A stretch of DNA of 64,000 nucleotides from Dichetophora obliterata (lineage: Eukaryota > Arthropoda > Insecta > Diptera > Sciomyzidae). Position numbers and translations under genes: made by a program. The notes beneath the pieces are model-generated. The model did not search any database. It had not been told where the DNA came from and worked only from the letters and a program-made list of their open reading frames with translations. Shown in pieces: positions 23,498 through 34,135 of the stretch (position 1 is its first letter; each line of letters opens with the position of its first letter). The stretch is taken from the NCBI GenBank assembly GCA_963920525.1, contig OY986439.1, positions 41,730,819 to 41,794,818 of the forward strand, written 5' to 3'.

Positions 23498-26400
23498 TCA
23501 ACTCTTTTTTTATACTGTCATTTGTACAGTTTTGTACGATTAGAAAAATGTTTGTTCACCAACAATTTTAGTGCTGTATTCATACATGATCGGTTTATGC
23601 CCACACGTGTGTGTTGCTGACTTGATAATTTTCCGACCACTGGCTTACGTTTACGAATTTCGGGGAACACCTGATTTCCATAGTCTTTTTTTACGTTGTA
23701 CTCTTACTTCTTTTTACTTTTGCTTGTTTTAATAAAAGTTAATTGTTTTTGTTTAATTATAACATGATTAATTGTGAGCTTTTCATCAAGTATGATTTTA
23801 AGAAGGCAACAACAACAACTCTGTATGGAGTCAATCACACAGCTGACTATACAGTCTGTTTCGGAAATCGCTACATTTCCTCTTCAGTAGTCTTCGAGTG
23901 ATTAAGCTGTGATCAGTTGATCACTTGAAATCACTGTTAAATTCGTTTATGATTTCACACATGTTTGAACAAATTCTTAAGAATTTTACGTTCAAATCGG
24001 CTACTTAATCATATGACATTTAAAGCAGTAAGCTATTTATAGATCATAGCCATCAACTCTATTAAGGTTGCCATCTGTTCTAGGTGCTTCTTAATTTATT
24101 TCAATATAATAATAGTTTTGTGTAATATAATTGTTTTTATGCGGGAAAAAATTTAAAAGTTTTTCAACTTACACGGTTTTTAAAAATTTTGGAACACATC
24201 CCTAAATTTTCCAAATGTCGCTTGTACTTTTTTACACAAATTTTTTTTACACGCTTCACTTAGGAACGTATCTACCGTGTACAAAAAGAGTGTATATAAG
24301 AAAACAAATATATTCAGTGTTCTTTATTTACTCTTCACAGATTGATGTGCTTCTTTTATAAAAATATAAAAAAATAATATTATATAGTATTCCAGCCTTT
24401 CTTTACAAAAAATTATTTATGTTACTTTGCTTTAGATATGCATCTTCTAAGAATAAAGCTATTGCATTAAAAACTATCACTAAACCTTGTTCTATACTGG
24501 ATATAAACTAACTGCATTTAAAAGCTGTTGAAAGAATATTACAACAACAAATATGACTTTCTCGAGCTACATTTTCTAAATATGTGCACAGCTTAATCCA
24601 ATTCTTTACTATGACAACAACAAAAATACCTACAAAAACTACCTGTTTAACTATATAAGTGCAACAACTACAACAACAACTACACGCTACAAATATAACA
24701 TCTTATAAAAATTAAAACAAAAAATATAACCAAACTAAAGTGGAACTCGAGTTTTTATGACAACGCAGACATTGAACTCCATAAATAAAGTAAAAAAAAA
24801 ATCTTAAAGATGCAGCACGGCAGAGCAGCTGGTGTTAGTTTATGTGACAACAGTAATGTTAGCATTAGTTTTTGTTGTAAATTAGAAACTATGTCATGCC
24901 AAGCTAACTGCGCCGACTCAGCACTTGTTTAAACGTCCTCGTTGGTTTTGTCGCCGGCATGCATGCATGCAACAAGAAGCAGAAGCAGCAGCAAAAGCAA
25001 TCGAAATAGATATCAAGACAAATGCACAAAAATGCAGCCATAACTAAATTGCTTGCTCTTGTATCTAACAGATACTTTTTTGTTTAGCCGCACTGCATCG
25101 CAAACTTTCTTTCCATTTGCAGTTCAAGTGCATTTCGATTAGACGTTCCGCTGGTGCAGTGGCTGCTGCTGGTTTTCGAAACGAAACAACAACAATTTTA
25201 GAAATAAAAAAATAAAACACATCAAATAAGCTACAAATAAAAATGCAATCAATTTAAGTTGCAAAAGTTATTCATCCAATGATGAGCTCAACTCTTAAGT
25301 ATTTCTGCGCATGCGCGCATGTCTACATTTTATTTGGGTGGCTCCAAGTAATGCCGGTTGCTACTGTGTGTTTGTGCTGATGTTTTGATGGCTTGAAGTG
25401 GAAAACATATTTGCGCATTCATCCCTTTGTTGGCAGAGATGCAATTCAATTTCTTTTAATTAAAATCTCTTTTATCTGTTGAATGTTGTTTTCCTTTCTT
25501 TCTTTCTTTCATTCTTTCAAGGGTCATACAATAAGTTCAAAGCGTCGAGAGCTAGTTAAATATTTTCTTTGTTTGCGTTTAATATTTTCATTTTTCTTTG
25601 AATTTTATGCGAAATTGTTGTTTTTTTTAGTTAACGCTGCATTGTTTTGCGTTCATTAACAATTGAATGCTTGCAGCATTAAAATTAAGTTAATTTGAGA
25701 GCGTTTAATATGAAGTTTTGTTAAAGCTTTGAATTTCAATTGCTATGAGAAGAAATTTTGTTTTAGTTCGAAAAGTTTTATGTATAATTATGCAAAAAAC
25801 ATAGAAATATTTATCAAAAAACTTAAGCATTATGTTAACACAATAAAAATCAATAAACAGCAATTACAATTAACTATTAAAAAATTATCATTACCAGTAA
25901 CACTAAACAAAAAGTACTTGTTTTAAAGAATTTCTTTTGTCAACCAATGTTTAGTCTAATTGAATGTTTGTAAATATGAGCGCAGTTATCGGTGTCCATT
26001 TTATAATTCAGTATCCTTTGTATGGGTGTGTTGATTATGTGGAGCATCTCTATTGTGAATTTTATTTTTGCATAACCTTTGTTTTTTTTTAAAGTCGGGA
26101 GAGTGGCCCCACTTTACGGAATGGGCCGCAAGTGCTGTTTTATTGTCATTCTGTTGTTGTTGTCTGATTTGTGCGTTGATATTCTTGTTCTTAATTTTGA
26201 TTTTGTCGTTCCAACATCAAAATATTGTCGCATACATTGTGCTCGTCTATTGTACACATTGTAAAATGTGATCGCTCCTATGAGGAGCAATAAGGGAGCA
26301 AAAGGGAAAGAAAGTGAGACATGCGCTTTTTCGGAAACTCTATCATTAGAAAAAATATTTCAAATGTTCCTTTGCTGATTCATTTGGATCATTCATTGAT

Positions 26401-26691
26401 CGCTACTTTTCACCTCCTGTGGGATGTATGGGAATGTATGGGAAATGACATGACCAACTGTGCATATTCATAATTTTTAAGAAGAGTGATTTGTTATCGT
26501 AATAATAAACGAGAAAAATTTAGTTATAAAATCTTAATTTAGCAAAGTAAACGAATTTATTCAAGAAACAAATGTATGGAAGGCCTTTCGCCCCCTTGTC
26601 CAAATTGTTTGTTTTTTTAAGATGAAACATTTGTAAGCTAAATTTAAATAAACAAGCAATAACTTATTTGGCCTTTCACCTAAATTTCTAA
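23498..26691. other. Unassigned sequence with simple repeats
   Basis: No supported gene. Short AACAAC/CAACAA runs (about 23806, 24542, 24616, 24660-24690), GCATGC repeats (about 24959), AGCAGAAGCAGCAGC (about 24980) and TTTC repeats (about 25497) are typical of fly non-coding DNA. A 61-67-codon frame at 26068-26271 is open in two overlapping frames but resembles nothing. No TE ends were recognised, so this may be less disturbed host sequence. Confidence 0.5.
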
Positions 26692-27490
26692 GGGCCAGTT
26701 TCTTCACCTCCTGCTAAATCTAATGCTATATCGTGGAAGACTGCTAAATATAGAAGGGATTCACAATTTAAGAACTCCTGCTAAATATTCATGTTTCTTC
26801 ACTATAGCTTCTGATTTGGAAGACGAATTCTAGAGTTAACATAGAAGTAGTTTTTTCCCAATGGGAAATTTAATTTCTAAGAATTTGACACATTCTGAAG
26901 GAAAGTTAGAACTAGATTTTGACACAAAAAAGAACATAATAATAAAATTCAAAATAAAAATGGGTTGTCTGTCGCACAAATTTATAGAAAAATTGTAACT
27001 TACGCTTCAACACCGAATTGTTAAAAATAGTCTGGTCATGTGTTGACCCAGGCCAACGTGTAACTATGTCAAGCACTTTTAAATTAGCGTACGCTACCGT
27101 TTGCACGTTGAATGAAAACCAACCCTTTCGGTTTCGATAACCCTCAGAATGTTCGCCACCCGGGTATTGTATCCGAATGTGAGTACAAGCAATTGCACCG
27201 ATAGTGCGTGGAAATTTTGCCATTTTGTAAAATGCCGTTGATGCTAAACAAAATAAATAATAATATATCAGCTACTTTTATAATAAAAACAAAGACTGTT
27301 TATATGTATCTTCAGCCATTTCTTGTTCGGTTCCTGGCTTTCGAACAAAACCTTTGGAATGTTTGCAAATTGCTTTGGTTACCCGCGGCAAAATACGGCA
27401 AATAGACGAAGCAGACACTCCAACAAAATCAGCAATCGCAATCTTCATCGAACCTAATGCGCAGAACCGCAGAAAAATCAAAAGTTACGT
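26692..27490 (-). mobile_element. PIF/Harbinger transposon remnant
   Basis: The left end GGGCCAGTTTCTTCACCTCC directly follows TAA (26689-26691), matching the G/C-rich ends and 3-bp TWA target typical of Harbinger. A minus-strand transposase pseudogene lies inside. A matching right end was not found beyond 27481, so the element seems truncated there or extends unrecognised. Confidence 0.7.
26912..27481 (-). pseudogene. Harbinger (HARBI1-like, DDE_Tnp_4) transposase fragment
   Basis: Two minus-strand frames form one gene. The upstream one (27481 to 27278) carries the helix-turn-helix region: LRFCALGS, IADFVGVSASSICRI. The downstream one (27223 to 26912) carries the catalytic core: FPRTIGAIACTHIRI, PGGEHSEGYRNRKGWFS, VQTVAYANLKVLDIV, RWPGSTHDQTIF. 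Relatives have GAIDCTHI, so the first catalytic Asp is Ala here. The second (STHD) remains, and the frame then drifts before the catalytic Glu region. The 50-odd bases between the frames end in TTTGTTTAG and might once have been a short intron. The protein is inactive. Confidence 0.85.
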
Positions 27491-27659
27491 TATTAGCCGA
27501 ATGTACCGTGACCTTTAATTGACCAATAATACCAATTATCCTCTGCTTATTATATTAATTAGCCCCAAATATATTAAAATTTTATAAAAAAAAACTTATT
27601 GGTGGTGCCACGACCCAAGTCCAAATTAATTATTTTTAAGGTGAACTATATAAAGTGTA
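27491..27659. other. Short AT-rich spacer
   Basis: Nothing recognisable. It could hold the lost right end of the Harbinger element. Confidence 0.4.
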
Positions 27660-27975
27660 TCTATATTTATACAATTATATAAAACTGAAGTGCAAATTAA
27701 ATGTTACCACTTTACTTCAAAAATACTGGGCCGATTTTTATGAAAAAATTTTTAAATGTCATATTTGTGATACAGTTTTATTTAAGGGTATTTTTCTTTC
27801 GAAATTAATAAATAAGAATATTAAATCTATACAATTATAAAAAACTGAAGTGCAAATTTAATGTTACCACTTTACTTCAAAAATACTAGGCCGATTTTAA
27901 TGAAAAAATTTTTAAGTGTCATATTTGTGATACAGTTTTATTTAGGGGCATTTTTCTTTCGAAATTAAATTAAAA
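27660..27975. repeat. Tandem duplication, unit 160 bp, two copies
   Basis: Two adjacent copies start at about 27669 and 27829 and share long stretches such as ACTGAAGTGCAAATT, AATGTTACCACTTTACTTC, GGCCGATTTT and TGTGATACAGTTTTATTTA. The spacing is 160 bases and divergence is a few percent. No coding sense is evident. It may be part of an unrecognised element with internal tandem repeats. Confidence 0.8.
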
Positions 27976-28156
27976 ATAATATTTATTCAGGTCTTAAAGT
28001 TTTAAAGAAGTCATCGTAGCGGCAACGCATTGCTTTATCGTTTTCTTTTCACGCTTTGTGTTGCGAGAGTTTCAATTAACTCCATGTTGCTCTTTTATCT
28101 TTTCTGTTTATGCTCAGCTATCACGGCACAACAAAAAACCGATGAGCATCTAGCTA

Positions 28157-29261
28157 CACGCAGAGAAAAGACATGGTTGAGACATGATTACTGCAATAAT
28201 AATATTTTTACTAAAATTATTATATTATTTCTGCAAACACAAATTTTTGCCTTAATAAGGTCATTATTTACTAATAGTGGTACCAAAAATAACATTATAG
28301 TTGTAATCGTCAACATACTATGATTGCCTCAACTATTAGTTGCAACAAAAATGTTGTAGTTCTGTCAATCATGATAAATATGAATATTATTATAGAGACA
28401 AACATATTAGAATTTTGAATGTTTGTCTGAACTATTCTTTGCTTGATGGCAAACGAAGCAGAACATAACCAAAAATTGAAAGAATTTATTGTGTCTGAAC
28501 AGTTTGCAGGAAAAACTTTCACTTCACTCAGACACAATAAGTTTTATCGATTCCTGGCTATGTGCTGTTTCGCTTGTCAACTGTTCAATTATTGTGTTTT
28601 GTTTTAAATCGCCTGATCCTAAAAACAGCACGCAAAAAAGTGACATTTTCGACTTTAATTGTAGCAAACATGTTTCTTTATACCGTAAAAATATTTCGCA
28701 ATTGTGACCATATTTTGTTTATCACAAATATTGCTATTTTTGTGACAATGCACTTAATGTACCATGTTTATGAATGGCATTAGTCAGGCGAACAGTAGTA
28801 GCGGCTGTGGCTTACTGGTAGTGTGCGTGGCTCGTAAGCTTAAAAGCCGCGGTTCAATCCCCAGCTCGGACAGAAAATTTTATCAAAAAGATTTTTCAAT
28901 TCAATTAATATTTCTGTTCAGCCTAGTCAATGGCAAACCTTAGGAGATATCTTAATTAATAGCTGTGGAAATTGGAGTGCATGAAAATAAATAATATTCA
29001 ATAATATTCTGGATCCTAAAAATAAATTCATAATATAGTTGTTGCAGTCATTCTACTTTTGACCCAATAAGAGAATAATGATTGTTTCAATAATATTTTG
29101 GTTCCTACAAAAAAGTTCCTTTTCTAAATATGGTTGTTGTAATCATTTTATCATATTGAAAATATTATATGTTTAAGAACATGTTAGCAACTATCATAAT
29201 CCGAATCATACTATGATCCTCTTAAAACATGATTGTTGCAACTATGTTTTTTCTCTGCGTG
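28157..29261. mobile_element. TA-flanked foldback element with CACGCAGAGAAAA ends (1105 bp)
   Basis: Left and right ends (the latter on the minus strand) both start CACGCAGAGAAAA and are bordered by TA (28155-28156 and 29262-29263). Similarity extends through ACATGGTTG/ACATAGTTG. Inside is a second inverted pair of about 45 bases, with arms at about 28457-28500 and 28530-28575 sharing TTATTGTGTC and AGCAGAAC/AGCGAAAC. A tRNA-like unit sits at 28795-28873. No transposase. TA targets suggest Tc1/mariner mobilisation, but this is inference. Confidence 0.65.
28795..28873 (+). repeat. tRNA-like unit (probable SINE head)
   Basis: The A-box-like TGGCTTACTGGTAGTG (about 28810) and B-box GGTTCAATCCCC (about 28852) are close to Pol III consensus and spaced as in a tRNA. 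Flanking GCGGCTG and the CAGCTCGGACA end look like decayed acceptor sides. It lies inside the foldback element. Its downstream sequence is unlike the SINE body at 58355 and 60148, so it is a different family or an isolated tRNA pseudogene. Confidence 0.5.
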
Positions 29262-29462
29262 TAGACGAATTGTGAGATACATTCAAATGCAGAGTGGCGC
29301 TCTAAAACAAATCAAAAGAAAATAAGTTGTTTTTTCTTTGACATGTATTGTCTTGAGGAGATTTATAAAAAACAATTGCGTGCTAGTCTATATATAAAAA
29401 AGAGCAAAATATTTTTGTTCTATCTTCATAATTTCTCGAGGTAATCTAGAAATATATACATA

Positions 29463-30401
29463 CAGGTGCGGTCAAAATAATAGCAGTGCTCTTATATTCA
29501 AACATGTTTAGATAAATAATACTAGTCTACAAATTTTCGATCCGGTAAACCGATTATCATTCCTAGGTGTACTTTCAATACTCGTTCCAAATTTGTACAC
29601 AGTTTTCTTCGATATTGTAACATTTTCAAGATACAGTGTGTTTACGTTTTTGGCACGTGTCTAGTATTATTTATATAGAAACGGAACTACTAACCATAAA
29701 ATAAAAAAGAATATTTTCTATTTGAGAAGAAATATCAACTTTTCCATTAATCTATCAACCATTTTCGTATTATGTGCTGTAGCGGAGCACATAATTAAAA
29801 ATTATCAAATTTTCCATCAATACATACACCATTATCGTGTCATGTGTTGTAGCAGAACTAAAATTTTCAGATTACCCAACGAAATATCAACAAACTTTGT
29901 ATCTTTTATTTTAGCAGAGCTGTTATCATCCAAAGTTAGAATTTAGAAAAAACCTGTTGATTAAGTGTATTTTTACATGAAAAACCGGCCTTTTTAAATT
30001 TGGACGATTACAGCTCCGCTAAAACAAAAGATACAAAATTTGTTGATATTTCGTTTGATAATCTCAAAATTTTAGTTCTGCTACAACACATGACACGATA
30101 GTGGTTGATGTATTGATGGAAAATTTGATAATTTTTCTAAAATACAAAATATTATTTTTTATTTTGTGGTGAGTTCTTTAGATTCTAAATCATTAATACT
30201 AAACACTTGCCAAAAACGTAAAACACCCTGTATCTGGAAAATTTTACAATATAGGAGGAAACTGATGACAGGTTTCGAACCAGCGATAAAAGTACATATA
30301 GGAACGATAATGGGTTTACCGGATCCGAAATTTATAGATAAGTATTGTTTATACAAACATGTGTGAATAAAATAGTACTGCTATTATTTTGACCACAGCT
30401 G
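29463..30401. mobile_element. Tc1-like foldback element, almost all inverted repeat (939 bp)
   Basis: Ends CAGGTGCGGTCAAAATAATA and CAGCTGTGGTCAAAATAATA (minus strand) are bordered by TA (29461-29462 and 30402-30403). The inverted repeat does not stop at the ends. Blocks such as GATCCGGTAAACC, CCATCAATACAT, TAGCAGAACTAAAATTTT and AAATATCAACAAA(C/T)TTTGTATCTTTT pair across the element to near its centre (about 29970), giving arms of roughly 450 bases. No transposase gene. The TA target and ...GGTCAAAATAATAGCAGT termini fit a Tc1-type family. Confidence 0.85.
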
Positions 30402-30403
30402 TA

Positions 30404-31980
30404 TGTGGTGGCACTAGCATGTCAAATATTTTTCGTTCCATCACTTACAAAATCTAGGCTCATAAATTCTTATTTAAAATTTTCAGTCGTATATGTGGTG
30501 GGCGTGTCAAGATTTCAAAATTTCATGATTTTCTTATATAACTATAAGATAAGCAATAGAAGTAAGTGTGTAAAATATCAAGACAATAGCTCACTTTTAC
30601 GAATGGTTGCCGCAAAGTTGTATTCTTGAACCATGGTGCACAGTAAGCAAACCTCAAACAACAAATTCAGCATCTTGCCTTAAGCAAAAGAATTAATTAA
30701 ACATTTTTTAATGTTAGTTTGTGTGTGTTCCCTAGAACATCGCTGCAGGCTTTACGAGCAGGTTTGCAATCAGCGCATGAATGACAGGCCACAACAACAA
30801 CAACAAAATCTATCATAAATCCATTTTACCCCACCAAACATATGCAAATCTATAATTATTGCTAATAAAAATAAAAAAACAATAAATCTCAGCGCCATTA
30901 CGACGAAGACTTTCATCCTTCTGGTCAGTCGCCTGAATGTCCTTCACCTGTTTTAGTCGCATCAACATTTATGCAACAGCATCTCCATCACTTTCAAGGT
31001 TCTTTCTTGCCAGGTTGGCAACATGTCGGTGTCGTTGTAGTTGTTGCCACTGTTTTTTATTGCTTTTTTTGCAGCTACTAGTCGTTGTTTCAGTGCGGAT
31101 GTTACTGCATTTTAATAAATTGCTGACAAACTAATTGCTGACAGCGGTTGCTGCATTCTGCTGTGAGAGTCTCTTGGTACAAGACGTTGTATCAGCAGCA
31201 TTTCAAAAAGTGATCTTCATATGTTTCGTTGTTGTTGTTTTTATGGAATTTTTTTAACTTCGAACAGGTGCAGCAGCGAGTTGCGTTGCACGCATGCGCA
31301 GCTTATTATCGTGGCGCTTGCGTGCTTTGATGATGCCCAAAGTAGACAACATTTGTTGAAATTAATTCTGGCTTAGTTTTTTTTCTATCCTTTGCTGTTT
31401 CAACAGCTTTTTGCTATAGCTGCATTCAGCATCTGTTGACCTACAACTAGTGTTTAGCTGTTTGAGCAATTATTTTTTGCTTTAATTTTTCTTTAGTAGT
31501 ATTTTATTGCAATCTTAGTTACATTCGTGACAACTTTTCTTGTTGTTGTATTTGTTGGAATTGTTGATGAAGAATGTTGCTGCTCCTACGTGTTGTTAAT
31601 CTAATAAATTGCTTTGGCTCATCTTGTGCTAATAATTGTTGAATCTTCGACATAATTATAGATTCTTATTTATCTAATTATAGTATTTTTTGCGTAATAT
31701 CTTTTGCGTAATAGTATTTTTTTCGAATGGAATATTAAAAGTATGTATTTTACCTTGATTTTTGATTTTATCGAAGTATTTAATGTGCTTTAATTATTCA
31801 AAGAAAAAAAAAATTATGCAAAAAAGTACTGTTTTCTTTTACTATTACTAGTTTTTACGGATTTCCTCAAAAAACTATGGGGCCATAGTAATACATGCAG
31901 TTTGAATTTCAAAAAGTACGAAGTTGAACCATAACAAATTCTGAAACGAAGAGTAAAAAAATTGAGATATCAATTTTTGC
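30404..31980. other. Unassigned sequence with GTT/CAA simple repeats
   Basis: No supported gene. CAACAACAACAACAA (about 30790), GTTGTTGTTG (about 31230) and GCTGTT/TTGCTG-rich stretches (31080-31620) look like fly intergenic or intronic DNA. The 65-codon frame at 30937-31134 is C/L-rich and translates repeats. No TE ends were recognised. Confidence 0.5.
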
Positions 31981-32608
31981 GATATTTTGTTGAGTATGAC
32001 TAGTTCAATATAGGATAATAATTTAGTACTTGAATTGAATATTTAAATATTATATTGAAAGATGATACAAAGAACTATAGATAATTCCAGCGCAACAAAA
32101 AAATTTACTGCGCACCTCGTCATTGGTGCTCGTCAAATGTGACACTTTATGAATACATACAAAAGAAAATGTCAATAAGAAATTGAGAAAAGTAATGAAA
32201 ATAAAAAAAAAGTCAAAAATCTGTCAAACACATCAAGCAACGTAGCTGCATTTTGTGTAAAGGGGTAAAAGGGGAGAAAACACCCCTACAAAATATGCTA
32301 ATTTCTTTCACAAACAGTACTAAAAAATGTATTTTCTATACTTTGGACGTATGTTTTATTTAACGATTTTTAATTTATTTCAGTAAAACAAGTTCTCATA
32401 AGAAAATTTCGACATTTTAAAATCTTTATACCCTATGAATAAATTGTGACTACGGTTGCAACGAGCACCACCTACGTCACAGTAAAGATGGCAGAAATGC
32501 GCAATACCTTATCTATAGTTATTTGTATCATGACATTGAACTATTACAATTTTTGGAATTCAATTGAATACTTCGTTATTATATTTTACTAGTCATATAT
32601 GCAACAAA
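31981..32608. mobile_element. Foldback element with ~110-150-bp diverged arms
   Basis: The left arm (about 31981-32130) and right arm (about 32450-32608) are inverted copies. TATGACTAGT, GTACTTGAATTGAAT/GTATTCAATTGAAT, GATACAAAGAACTATAGATAA/GATACAAATAACTATAGATAA and GGTGCTCGT appear in the same order from the outside in. No coding capacity. A target duplication is not obvious. The copia element begins 22 bases to its right. Confidence 0.55.
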
Positions 32609-32629
32609 CACTTAAAAAAGTACCAAAAT

Positions 32630-32870
32630 TATTAAAAGTAAAGTTTAATAAAAAGATTTGGCAACACTACATATTTGCATTGTATTCTTCTTATCTTTTT
32701 GTTTTTTGTGCTTTCTCACTCTTTCTTACTAACTTTGGTGTATTCATATTTATATTTACTCACTCTTTCTTACTCTTTTGTATTCATTTTTAAGTTTTTG
32801 ATCTCACTCGCTAATAAAACATTGTCGTGAATACACCTTTGTCTTTTATTCCACGAAATATTTTTTATCA
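32630..32870 (+). repeat. 5' LTR of the copia-like element
   Basis: This 241-bp LTR starts TATTAAAAG (decayed from TGTTAAAAG, kept at the 3' copy) and ends TTTTTATCA. It shares AGTTTAATAAAAAGAT, TTGCATTGTATTCTTCTTAT, CTCACTCGCTAATAA and TCGTGAATACACCTT with the 3' LTR. A TCTTTCTTACT segment is repeated here and reduced in the shorter 3' copy. Confidence 0.9.
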
Positions 32871-32887
32871 GGTTATGGGCCCAGGCC
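32871..32887 (+). other. Primer-binding site (tRNA-iMet type, copia-like)
   Basis: GGTTATGGGCCCAGGC immediately follows the 5' LTR. From established knowledge, copia primes with an internal fragment of initiator tRNA-Met and has a near-identical GGTTATGGGCCCAG site, so this supports a copia-lineage assignment. Confidence 0.8.
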
Positions 32888-32899
32888 TAAAAAGAAAAT

Positions 32900-34135
32900 C
32901 TGAACGGTTAATCTCATCGCATTAGCTGTTGCAATCGATAAGACGGAAATCAAGAAGTTTCGTCCAAAGAGCAGGGAGTTTAGAATGATAGGGTACTTTG
33001 ATACCTCAAAAGCATATCGTGTGTATAATCCTGAAGCCAGAAAGATGATGGTAAGTAGAGATGTAATTTTAGTTGGTTCTAAAGGAGACGATTGTGATAT
33101 TGTTACGTTTGACGTTGACTGAAAGTTGTGAGTCGCGAATGTGACAACCTGGTCGTCCTGGACAACCTGGACGTCCTCGAAAGGAAGAGCGATGATGTTA
33201 ACATTCCCAAAAGCAACATTGAATCGGTAAGTGGCGAGCATGCTGAATACTGGAAAAACTCGTTGCAGAACTGGAAGAAGGGGTACAATGAGCTAGTTCG
33301 AAATCAAATCTCGTCGTTAGTTGACATGCCAGCTGGTTAAAAGGTTTTCGGTTGCAAGGGGATATTCAGTCTAAATCGGAACGCAGATGGCAACATCGAA
33401 CAATTCAAGCCACGCCTGGCCGCAAAAGGGTACTAGAAGTTTGCCTTGAATTTTACGCAAACATTTTCACTGGTTGTAAAAATTTATAAAAAGCTTAAAT
33501 CTGGAAAGTTTATCAAGGGCATGCACAATAGATCCTATGGGTCGCAGGCCCATATGTGCACAATACAAACTAACTAACTACCGGTTGTGAGATACGCAAC
33601 CATTCGTATGTTGATAACTTTGGCATGCGAATACAAATTACATTTGCATCAAATGGACGTGGCGTCAGCGTACCTCAACAGCGGACTTCATGATACTGAC
33701 TTTATGATGCAACCGGAATACTTTGTCAACGTGCAGTTTCCAGATCGTGTACTGAAGCTGAATAAAGCGCTCGTATGGGTTAAAACAAAGTTGTCGAGAA
33801 TGGAAGAGTAAGCTAGATTTAGTTCTCAGGCCAATGGGATGCATACCGTGTGTCAGTGAACCATTCGCTTACACTAAAAATTAAAAAGGTAATTTTAATG
33901 CAATCGCAGTGTACGTATATGACCTCATCTTAGCCAGTTCGACAATAGAAGATTTAAATATGATTAAGGCAAGTATTTCTGAAGCTTTTGATGTAGTAGA
34001 TGGAGGCCAACTAAAGTATTTCTTAGGTATGGAAATTGATAGCGAAGACGACACTGGTTCTGTCAATGTATGTCAGCGGCAGTACATTTTGAATTTGTTG
34101 ACGCTGTATGAAATGCACAATTGTAAGCGATATGC
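32900..34135 (+). pseudogene. copia pol remnant: integrase tail and RT, 5' part
   Basis: Readable in sequence: the integrase C-terminal tail (FRMIGYFDTSKAYRVYNP, SRDVILVG, about 32985-33080); an RT front section (33587-33811: VRYATIRMLITLA, LHLHQMDVASAYLNSGL, MQPEYFV, LNKALVWVK); and the RT palm (33909-34135), where relatives have YVDD and this copy has YVYDLILASS, so a catalytic Asp is lost. QLKYFLGMEI and CQRQYILNLL follow. Frameshifts and deletions separate the blocks. The frame is cut at the codon for Ala in CKRYA by the non-LTR insertion and resumes at 35477. Confidence 0.85.

Noticed and set aside
32873..33241. 122-codon minus-strand frame
   Set aside because: Antisense of the copia integrase tail region.
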